DNA of 64,000 bases from Dichetophora obliterata (lineage: Eukaryota; Arthropoda; Insecta; Diptera; Sciomyzidae): NCBI GenBank assembly GCA_963920525.1, contig OY986439.1, positions 41,847,985 through 41,911,984 on the forward strand. The letters run 5' to 3'. The translations under genes were made by a program, and so were the position numbers. Numbering within the stretch: the first letter of the stretch is position 1; each line of letters begins with the position of its first letter. The notes under the pieces are model-generated. The model ran no database searches. It was not told where the DNA came from and was given only the letters and a program-made list of their open reading frames with translations. Of the stretch, positions 55,851-64,000 are shown in pieces.

Positions 55851-56259
55851 ATTTTTTTTTTACAAAGATCAAAGAACTATTTACAATATACAAACTTGCC
55901 TTATACAAACAAGGTTTGGTGTTTGACCTGAAAGGAAAGAAATAGATTATTTAGAATAATTAATTGGAACCACACGTGAATTACTGATTATGCTAAACAA
56001 CCGTGAAGGACAATTTGAATTGCTTTTACCCGAGGCTAGTGTTATGCCTTCACCTTGGCAAGCATTTCCAGCCCTTAGTTGTTCCTGTCCTCTATTCCAC
56101 ATTTTCCACAATTTAGCTGTGGGTTTTTTGTTTTCCATAATTCTTAAATGTAAGAAAGAACAAATAAAATGAAAAGAACCATGCCCAAGCCCGGATTTGA
56201 ACCAGGGACCTCTGGGTTGATAGTCTAGCGCACTCTCCACTAGACTACAAAGGCCGACA
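55850..56259 (-). mobile_element. tRNA-derived SINE copy 3, full length (about 410 bp)
   Basis: Read on the - strand: head GTCGGCCTTTGTAGTCTAGT with A box TAGTCTAGTGG, B box GGTTCAAATCC and end GGGCTTGGGC. The body follows, with TGGAAAATGTGGAAT, AAGGGCTGGAAATGCTTGCC, CACTAGCCTCG, TTCACGTGTGGTTCC and CAAACCTTGTTTGTATAAGG. It ends in an A-run. It is the reference copy for the split copy at 5821-8147. Confidence 0.88.
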
Positions 56260-56531
56260 TTGTTAGTCGTCTTATATTTCAAGTTGATATCTATATTGCT
56301 TTTCTTTCTAACGTGCATTCTCAAAAATTTCTTCTAGCAGGCCTCTTTAGAGTCGAGAGAGCGGAAGGCCTGAAAAATTTTCAGTATACTTGGATATGAG
56401 TGTAGAAGCACTTCGAAATCCATATGAAGGCCTGCTAGAAGTGCTTTGAACTCCTGCGATTGCCAACTGGGTAGTATTAGTATTAGTACGTATAAGTATT
56501 AATTTATTTTTTTTACGAATTAATTTTTCTG

Positions 56532-56728
56532 TTCGGTCGTCACCTCTCTGCAGACAATGGCAAAACTCAGAGATTAAAAATTGTCATGTAAAGCTTCTTG
56601 AGAACATAAGCCGTTCGGAGTCGGCATCAAACACGTAGGTCCAGTTCTCGGCCATTTGTGATCAAACATTTAATAACACGCACAACACAATTGATCAATA
56701 GAAGCTAGGTCAAAGTCCTTCCAAGGGT
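56532..56728 (+). repeat. Dispersed 195-bp repeat, copy 2, followed by a hexamer tail
   Basis: Partner of 54236-54430 (CTGTTCGGTCGTCACCTCTC, GGAGTCGGCATC, GTAGGTCCAGTT, CACAACACAATTGATCA). The (ACTAAT)n array starts 25 bp after it, as a 3' tail would. Confidence 0.78.
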
Positions 56729-56752
56729 TGAAATGGCCGGTTATTTTTTTAC

Positions 56753-57178
56753 TTATACTAATACTAATACTAATATTAATACTAATACTAATGCTAATGC
56801 TTATACTAATACTAATACTAATACTAATACTAATACTAATACTAATACTAATACTAATACTAATATTAATACTAATACTAATGCTAATACTAATACTAAT
56901 ACTAATACTAATACTAATACTAATACTTATACTAATACTAATACTTATACTAATACAAATACTTATACTAACACTAATACTAATACTAATAATAATACTA
57001 ATACTAATACTAATACTAATACTAATACTAATACTAATACTAATACTAATACTAATACTAATACTAATGCTAATACTAATACTAATACTAATACTAATAC
57101 TAATACAAATACTAATACTCATACTAATACTAATACTAATGCTAAAACTAATATTAATATTAATATTTATATTAATAT
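56753..57178 (+). repeat. Hexanucleotide array (ACTAAT)n, about 425 bp
   Basis: About seventy 6-bp units with sporadic ATTAAT, GCTAAT, ACTTAT and ACAAAT variants. Same unit as 54961-55288 on the opposite strand. Long frames through it (Ile/Ser, Thr/Asn or Leu/Ile dipeptides) are artefacts. Confidence 0.95.
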
Positions 57179-57324
57179 ACTATTTAAATTTTAAGCTCAG
57201 ACAGAAAGTTTTTTTTAAATCGAAATATTATATATTAAATAATATTTTTTAAAATTTAAATATTATATTAATATTAATACCTAGTGACCGTGACCTTATA
57301 TACTAATATTAATGTTAACATAAA

Positions 57325-57400
57325 TGTGGGTAGAGTGCGTGGCCCCTAAGCTAAAGAACTGCGGTAGCCCGAGTTCAATTCCAGCTCAGACAGAAAGTTT
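57325..57400 (+). repeat. tRNA-derived SINE head
   Basis: GGTAGAGTGCGTGGCCCCTA, AGCTAAAGAACTGC, then a damaged B box (CGAGTTCAATTCC), AGCTCAGACAGAAAGTTTTT. Counterpart of 37918-38012. The AGCTCAGACAGAAAGTTTTT end also occurs at 57193. Confidence 0.65.
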
Positions 57401-57464
57401 TTTCAATCGAATAAATTTTTCTGTTAATAATTTTTAATAATATATATAATAATTAATAATATTA

Positions 57465-57520
57465 AATATTAGTATTAGTATTAATATTAGTACTAGTATA
57501 AGTGTTAGTATTAATATACA
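57465..57520 (+). repeat. Short (AGTATT)n tract
   Basis: Eight or nine units of the same hexamer as the two large arrays, opposite in orientation to 56753-57178. Confidence 0.8.
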
Positions 57521-58016
57521 TATTCTGAAGTAGAAAAAATGCATAATTTTTGCACTCTCAAGTTCGACGGTTTTAAATTTCTGCATTCAAATGAATGAAT
57601 AAAAAAGTGACATGTTTGGAAAATATTAAACATTATCATTGACATTTCATTAAAGTTTTAGCTTTTCCACTAATTTTATGGACTGTTATTTACAAAAAAT
57701 ATTTGTTTAAAAAAATTTATTTAAATACTTAAAACCTTCAAAACATTAAAGTATTGGTATCAGATGAAAGAGGACAATATCTTTTATCAGAAAAAAATAT
57801 GAAGTAACATTGTCATACCAAATATGTAGATTAGTTTAATTTACTTATGTTTTATTGGAAAATGAAATAATTTTTAATTTGAAGTAAAAAAACTTCGTAA
57901 AACCGTAAGCAATTTTTTTTTTGTTTGATAAAAGAGGTTTTCCTCTATCATTTGATACCAATACTATCATGTTTTGAAATATTGAAATACATTTTTAGAA
58001 CAAATACTTTTTGTAA
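57521..58016. other. No gene seen
   Basis: AT-rich flank of the hAT-type element. Confidence 0.6.
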
Positions 58017-58025
58017 CTTAAAAGC

Positions 58026-60186
58026 AGGGTGCGGAAAAATTCGTTCACAATCGATTAAAATACGATCTTAGCGTTCGTTTTTTGCTGTATGTGAGAATTT
58101 TTCAAACGAAAAATGTAAAAGCAGACGAACGTTCGCAATCGAAAAAGGAACGCTCTGCTTGCGTCGTTTTTTTTTATCACTGATAAATTTGTGAGCTTTG
58201 TATTTTTTCGAACGAATTTTTCACACAACAACAAAAAACAACAAACATTCGTTTGGAATTGTTCATTAAAAATGAGCGTTTGAAGAAAAAATTCACGAAC
58301 GTTCGTTTGTACGTGGAGTTATTAGACAAAATATAAGTTTGTTGTTGTATTTTTGTACACTTGCTGACATGAAAAGATGAAACCAAAATACAGATGTGAA
58401 CTGTACATGCATATGAGGAAAAATAATGTTGAATGCTATTGAATAAAGTAAATAAACTTGATATGCCCAATCAAATGAAAAAAAGATGGTTTGTTATGAT
58501 TGGTGTTATATGATTAGATTGAATGATAGGTACAGTACAATGGGTGATATATGTAATGGATATGGTATAGTGGTATAGTTTGAAGATAATGGTATAATGG
58601 ATAATGGCTTGATGGTAATTTTGTTAGTGTTAAGTAAAGTAGAATCGCGAAAAAATTAACTCGCACAAAGGTTAATCATCGTCAAACAATTCAATTAACG
58701 CATCGTTCTCTAAATTCGTATTTCTACCACGTAATTGTAGTAATTTGAAGGGTTTTGAGTTGTTTTGAGGTACTAATTTGAGGTGTTTTGTGGTGTTTTG
58801 AGGTATTTTTTTATCCACGTGAGAGATTTTTCTCACAAAATAACATGGGAATTACCACATGCCACAATCGTTGAAATATACCATAAGTGCTATTTATCGT
58901 GCCTTTCTGGTAACATGGGAGGTGGCAGAACCAAGTTACATAATCCCAATTTAAAAAGAGAACATAGTCCAAAAAATTGTATTTAGTATTAATAAGTGGT
59001 CATAACACCAAATGAGGACTTAGACCGCTTGGGACTATGTCCGCTTTTGAAAGGTCATAATCTCGAGTGGTTGCAACAAATGCTATATCTGTGTCGATAT
59101 GTAATAACGCCTTAAGTCTGATTTCAAAGTTTAGATAAACCTTGCTTTAAATTTTTCAATCGCCATATACATAAGTTAAATGGCAGTGTCTTTTATTTTT
59201 GTGTCATAACTTTAGCTTTGGTCATGCTAGAAGCTCTGGATTTTGTGTGTTGATAGTGCTATATGCGTAGAACACAGTTACATCAATATAATGACAAAAT
59301 TATTTGCCATTGTACGGAATGGTGGAATGGTGATAACAGCATCTACAAGGTCAAATCAATATTTTTATGGTGTTTTTTATGATAAAATAATTTGCCCTTG
59401 TACGGAAAAATTTTAATACAACAGTAACACAAACAGCGCTCGATGCAACGCATCCGCAACAAATTTTTTTTCGCGAACTTATTTTAGGAAACGAACGTTC
59501 CTGAATTTTTCTTTGAACGACTACTTTTTATGAAAAATTAAAAACGAACGTTCGTTGCTTGTTAATTTTTTTTTGTGAAAAATTTTATCGAAAAATTTGA
59601 AACTGACAAATTTTTCAGAGATAAAAAATACGACGCCAGCAGAGAGTTCCCCATTCGCATGATTCAATTATATATAAGGTTGAGTAAGCTGAGAGCACAT
59701 ATCTCTCGGCGAATGTCAGAAACAGCTGTTTGGTGTTGTTATCTTTTACTTTGACATTCGCCGATCCAAATTCCATCCATCCAGCGTTTTCGTTTAAAAA
59801 TGTCACTGAGCACTTTAAAAAAGGAAACGTTTTCCTTGTTCCAATAGTTTTGGCGAATCGCGTACTTTTTCGGCATTTTGAGGTAGTAAAAAAAACTCAA
59901 ACTCCAAGAATTGTTTAAAAATTATTTTAATACAAATTTAATATTAAAATCCAATAGTTTGACTTCTAGTCAGAAATTTTAATTTGATTGTTTACTTGTA
60001 TTTTTTTGTTTTACTTTGACATTTTGCAATCCAACTTTTGTTGTTGTATGAGAACAATTTCATGGTTACTTAACCTTATATATAATTGAATCATGCCCAT
60101 TCGTTCGTAATAATTTGCGAGAACAATTTTATATGAGGAGAACGATATTTGAGAACAATCGTCTTTCAAACGTTCTCCGCACCCTG
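58026..60186. mobile_element. hAT-type DNA transposon, 2161 bp, no transposase
   Basis: CAGGGTGCGGAAAAA at the left is inverted as CTCCGCACCCTG at the right. CAGGG is a standard hAT terminus. The flanks are CTTAAAAAG (58017-58025) and CTTAAAAG (60187-60194), an 8-bp duplication if the left A-run gained one base. Subterminal GAACGTTCG palindromes occur near 58128, 58303, 59490 and 59545. No hAT transposase frame remains. A P-like MITE is nested at 59658-60095. A degenerate GGTGTTTTGAGGT array lies at 58750-58805. Confidence 0.85.
59658..60095. mobile_element. 438-bp P-element-like MITE with exact 8-bp target duplication
   Basis: The 30-bp TIR begins CATGATTCAATTATATATAA and continues GGTT[G/A]AGTAA; both arms match with one difference. 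CCCATTCG flanks it exactly at 59650-59657 and 60096-60103. The classical P element starts CATGATGAAATAACATAAGG, has 31-bp TIRs and makes 8-bp duplications, so all three features agree. Interior non-coding, with a 13-bp perfect stem (TCGGCGAATGTCA at 59707-59719, inverted at 59753-59765). Confidence 0.85.
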
Positions 60187-60194
60187 CTTAAAAG

Positions 60195-60547
60195 ACTCTT
60201 TTAAAAAAATCTCTACGTTCTAGATAAAAAGTGAGAGTGTAGTTTTACTATTTTTTTCCTCTAGTTTCACGTGTATATGGTTAACTTCGTGTGTGCTATG
60301 TGTGTTATAAAAGTACTGTCATACGGTGTGATAAGTTATGATTAAAATAGTGAAATTTTCACATAAATCCGTTCAGCGGTTCTTGATTTTACCGGCAGCC
60401 AGAAAAATGGTCAATATTTGCAGTTCGTTTCAATTTAATTTTTATATTATTAGTATATGTTTTATAAGCGTTTTATACGTTTTTTAAAAGTAAATAAAAA
60501 TAAGGGTATTCATGCATAGTGACAATATTATAATTTGAGCAATTGTA
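60195..60547. other. No gene seen
   Basis: AT-rich filler between the hAT-type element and a SINE remnant. Confidence 0.55.
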
Positions 60548-60710
60548 GGCATTTGTAGTCTAGAGAAGAATGCGCTAGTTCGTTCCTCCTTATCGATAAT
60601 TCACGAATGGTTCCAATCAATTATTCCTCTAAAAAAAATCTATCTCTTTCTTTTTAGGTCAAAGAGCAAACGTTCTTTGTATAAGGTTGTTTTATCTTTT
60701 TAAAAAAATT
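60548..60710 (+). mobile_element. tRNA-derived SINE copy 2, internally deleted
   Basis: The head (GGCATTTGTAGTCTAGAGAA, TGCGCTAGT) jumps straight to the 3' body (ATAATTCACGAATGGTTCC, TTTAGGTCAAAGAGCAAACG, TTTGTATAAGG, ATCTTTTTAAAAAAA). About 220 bp present in the other copies, including the B box, is missing. Confidence 0.8.
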
Positions 60711-60961
60711 TGTTATTTTTATCAGCCCTTACAGTTGATTGTGCTCTTGCAGCATATGCGTCAGTTGAAATATATTTTTGCTGCATATGTTGTCAATAAG
60801 TTTTTAAGTTGTTATTTTCTGATAAGAATTTAATTAACTTTCGAAAAAGGAAAGCAGCTGATTTAAATAAGTTTTCCACCTCGTTTGTTTACTTAAATCG
60901 AAAAGCAAATATATCTGCTTTGTGCAAAGACTTCTCCATACAAATTTGACAGTTCATTTAA

Positions 60962-61244
60962 CCCTTAACTGGTACACCTCAAAAAATAGCACTAACAGTA
61001 CATCTGGTACCAGGGTCTGCACCAATTTTGAATGCTAAATAAACGCAATTTCAGTTAGAAATGCATGTTGTTGTTCTTTACGAACGTCTGAAATAAAGTT
61101 TTTTTTTTCCTATTTAGAAAGAATTTTTGTATTTATTTTGGATAATTGAATTGGATTGAATTTAATTTTAAATTGAATAATAAGATAAATATACTCTTTG
61201 ATTTTTTTGCTATGGTCTCACAGACCAGGCGTACCAGTTAAGGT
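60962..61244. mobile_element. 283-bp TTAA-flanked piggyBac-type MITE
   Basis: CCCTTAACTGGTACACC at the left and, inverted, ACCTTAACTGGTACGCC at the right (two differences). TTAA lies at 60958-60961 and 61245-61248. Inside, CTGGTACCAGGGTCTG and GGTCTCACAGACCAGG are short palindromic strings. Non-coding. Confidence 0.85.
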
Positions 61245-61248
61245 TTAA

Positions 61249-62520
61249 AAGACTGATAAACTTTTATTGTTTATACCATTTAAAAGGGTATTGCTCATTT
61301 GCATGAATACCCTCAATATTTTCTTTTGATAGTGTTGTTTTGTATGGGGGTGTCTTAATGCCGAAAACTATTTCTTGCCTTTGGGATTGATGAATCAAAT
61401 TTATTAACTTAAAATACAATTTAATTTACCATTTTGTACTGTTAAACTGTAGAAACTGTAGAAAAACATGATGTAAAATGTTGTGTAAATATTTAATGCA
61501 TGCCTTGAAGTTACCGCTTTTGCTTGAATTTTGTGACAGTGTATAACAATATAATAACTTATTTAAAGCAATTAAGTTTAAGTCTATTATTATTATAGCT
61601 GGCGCATCATATGAAACCACCTTTGTTGTAGTTATTTGATCAAAGCAATCTATTATATTTAGAGACACAAACTGCACTTTAGCACACTTTTTTTATCAAG
61701 GCTTTCTATCTGTAGCTATGTATCTTTAACATCCAACCATCTATGCGTCCTAACTATTGCAATTTATGTGAAAATGCATTTGAAATTGACGCTGTGTAGG
61801 TTTTTACTGACAACTTAGTCAATATGTTGCACTTTCACTCAACAGAGCAGCGACACGATAACTAGCAACCGACAAATAATCACATTTCGTAGCGATTGTT
61901 TGATGCAACAGCTAAAATATCAACACTTACTTTATGATAGAGCCCTTTGATGCAATGCAACTTGTAACCCACACAAAAAATTATGCACAAAACATACCCA
62001 TGAATACAAGAATTGAAATAACTATGTATATGAGTTGGTAAAATATGACATAATAAAAATTGAGTCGATTGAGTTAAAAAACCCAATAAAGTTGAAAAAA
62101 AATAAAAAAATATCATGTTCAGTAGAGCGGATAAATTTGTTCGAAACGAAATTTTGATTCCTGGCATTATTGTTTCTCGTATTCAACGTAAAATTTGATG
62201 GAAACAACTTTTGGATAGCATTTGAGATCGTCGTAATTATTTTCATATAAATATCGTTTAAAGAATTCAATGTGATGCAGGAGTATCGTTTAAGTTAAGG
62301 AACTTTATAGCGCATCAAATGCTAAGCACAAAACTTTCCTGATTCTTATTTGATTTAACTTTATTGTGGTGTATATTTTTTTTTTCTTCCTGCAATCATT
62401 GATTTTTCAACTTAACGTTACATTCTAAAAAAACCTCGTCGAGAGCATATTATTTTTTTATTATCTATTTTCCCCTACATTTGGTTATTTATTTTTGAAA
62501 GTATATAATGAAGTATGAGT
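61249..62520. other. No gene seen
   Basis: AT-rich; frames at 61426-61677 and 61880-62270 (all -) are low-complexity or overlapping and unsupported. Confidence 0.55.
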
Positions 62521-62725
62521 GTCAATTAATTTAAATCAAATTCAAACTAAATTCTAGAAAATTGAAATTACTTTCAAATCAAATTCAAATGAAATGCAAA
62601 TACAATTAAAATCAAATTCAAATTAAATAAAAATAAAATTCAATTTAGATTCAAATTAAACTCAAATCAAATTCAAATCCAATTCAAGTCAAATTTAAAT
62701 CAATTTTAAACTAATTTTAAATCAA
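62521..62725 (+). repeat. Degenerate (AAATCAAATTC)n minisatellite
   Basis: About eighteen variants of TCAAATTCAAA/AAATCAAATT at 11-12-bp steps over about 200 bp. Confidence 0.85.
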
Positions 62726-63660
62726 ATAAGATGGCACTCATACGTCATGTTGAACGCTAATATAAAATAAAAATTTCGTTTACAGAAGTTGAATTCATAT
62801 AAATTAGATTTATATAAGTTAATAATTAGAAATTAAATTTATATAAGTTAATAAAACTCAAACGTCATGGTGGGCTTTCATATACATTTAATAAAATTCT
62901 TGAAAAGAAATTTAGAGGAAAATTAATTCACCGTAGCCATATGCTCCCGACAAGTTTTTTGTTGGAATGATTTTCAATGATTTTTCACAGTTTTCACTGA
63001 TCCTTAACATATCACGTATGAGTTGTAACCAGTTTTTGTGTCCCACACTTCAACTCAGTCCCAACTCTCTGAATATCTTTTTGAAAATGTTGTAGGCCTT
63101 TCTTTAGTATATGTTTGCATTCCCAAATTTTTTGTTTACTTCAACCATTAACAAATCATAGTAATGAAAAATTTTTAATTTTCAAAAAATGTACTCTCTA
63201 AGAATACTGCAGAAAATCCAATCCAAATGATCGCACCATATTTTCTTCATTCCGCTTTCGCTTTATTGATTGGAGCTCTAGCAGTTTTTTTTTTTAATTT
63301 TACTGGAAAAACTGGCTGGCGGCTGGACGCCGAAAAATGCTTTCAATTATGTTGCATGTTGCTGCAGCTCCACTCGTGTGATGATCGTGCTAATGATCAG
63401 TCATCATGTTTCAACACTTTGGCGGCTTAAAATGCATTTTAAATTAATTTTGGTGCGCTCGATTTCACGTTACAATAACTGCTGGAACTGAGGCATGCCT
63501 GCATCGTTCGATTATCACGATTATCACGGTTATTGATCGATCGATCATAGATCAAGAGATCGGCATTTGTTTTTTATTTTGGTTTTTTTTTCTTCTTATA
63601 CATGAACCTACATATTTTATAGAGATATTAACTAAGCTAGATGGATGAGCATACATATTT
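62726..63660. other. No gene seen
   Basis: ATTTATATAAGTTAATA is duplicated at 62809 and 62839. The 67-codon frame at 63227-63430 (+) has a hydrophobic start and several Cys but no recognisable family. Confidence 0.5.
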
Positions 63661-63666
63661 ATGTAA

Positions 63667-63668
<2 letters not shown>

Positions 63669-63702
<34 letters not shown>
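63669..63702. repeat. (GT)n microsatellite
   Basis: An uninterrupted GT run of about 17 units. Confidence 0.95.
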
Positions 63703-63704
<2 letters not shown>

Positions 63705-64000
63705 AAGTGTACATATCAATTTTCCGCTCTGTTGTTGTGAAAAGCTACCGTAAAGTTTCTTCTGAGTTTTCATGACTTGCAGCAAACTTCAAGTGCAACA
63801 TTTTAACCACTCTTTAATCTTTGTTACGCCTTTTTAGCTTTAACTATTTCTTTATTTTCGCTTAGCTAATCTTTCTTCTGTTCTATTAATTAATTGTTTT
63901 TATTTAAATGCTTATTCATGCTGTTTAATGATGATTTACACAGTTATCGTTGTTGTATATATTGTTCTTGTTGTTGTTTATGTTTAATACATAATATCCT
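63703..64000. other. No gene seen
   Basis: AT-rich, ending in short TTG runs. Confidence 0.6.

Noticed and set aside
56184..56259. Functional tRNA gene on the - strand
   Set aside because: T stem pairs well but the acceptor stem has two mismatches and the same head occurs in two other SINE copies.
56670..57252. Open frames of 150-174 codons (Ile/Ser, Leu/Ile, Thr/Asn repeats) on both strands
   Set aside because: Same cause: the (ACTAAT)n array is open in several frames at once.
63227..63430. Short Cys-containing frame with a hydrophobic start (secreted peptide?)
   Set aside because: No signal cleavage pattern, poly-T-encoded Phe run, no family resemblance; likely chance.
1..64000. Integrated retrovirus or LTR retrotransposon
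   Set aside because: I found no gag, protease, integrase or paired LTRs; all reverse-transcriptase sequence is of non-LTR type.

Overview
This is a piece of an AT-rich animal genome, almost certainly a higher fly (Diptera). Evidence for that: an exon of a Drosophila-type integrin alpha gene with GT-AG splice sites, (GTT)n microsatellites, mariner, RTE, LOA/Jockey-type, piggyBac, hAT and P-like transposons, and tRNA-derived SINEs. There is no bacterial gene organisation. The fly family cannot be fixed from sequence alone; a species with a large genome and transposon-swollen introns (tephritid or calyptrate-like) is my inference.

Only one piece of host protein-coding sequence is convincing: a 128-nt internal exon on the + strand (25088-25215). 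It encodes blade 1 of an integrin alpha beta-propeller and looks most like the PS1/mew (laminin-binding) type. A 24-nt candidate microexon lies 1.7 kb downstream (26934-26957). I found no other exon, so most of the window is best read as intronic or flanking DNA filled with transposons.

Layout. 0.7-2.1 kb: decayed RNase H-bearing LINE. 2.6-5.2 kb: foldback repeat, pogo-like fragment, then a 156-bp foldback MITE split by a nearly intact mariner. 5.8-8.1 kb: a tRNA-derived SINE split by an RTE-type LINE with a 13-bp target duplication. 10.4-12.7 kb: DUF4780-like fragment and a CR1-like LINE end. 14.9-18.8 kb: an inverted-repeat-bounded block with a 145-bp tandem array, a long hairpin and a second RTE copy. 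19-24.8 kb: a 617-bp MITE, then a Tc1/mariner-type transposase split by a LINE with a 15-bp target duplication. 25 kb: the integrin exon, then nested inverted-repeat elements. 32-45 kb: MITEs of several types (four TTAA-flanked elements in the whole window), and a decayed transposase-like gene with an ATSHGKG motif. 45.5-47.6 kb: a LINE interrupted by a 751-bp TA-flanked element with many ACTAGT-like motifs. 48-52 kb: degenerate arrays and foldbacks. 53-57.5 kb: tRNA-derived SINEs and two large hexanucleotide arrays. 58-60.2 kb: a 2.16-kb hAT-type element carrying a nested 438-bp P-element-like MITE with a perfect 8-bp target duplication.

The genes do not form a pathway. The main value of the window is the readable insertion history: at least six insertions can be placed exactly by target-site duplications or restored reading frames. 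Identities and families were judged by eye; no database search or alignment was run.
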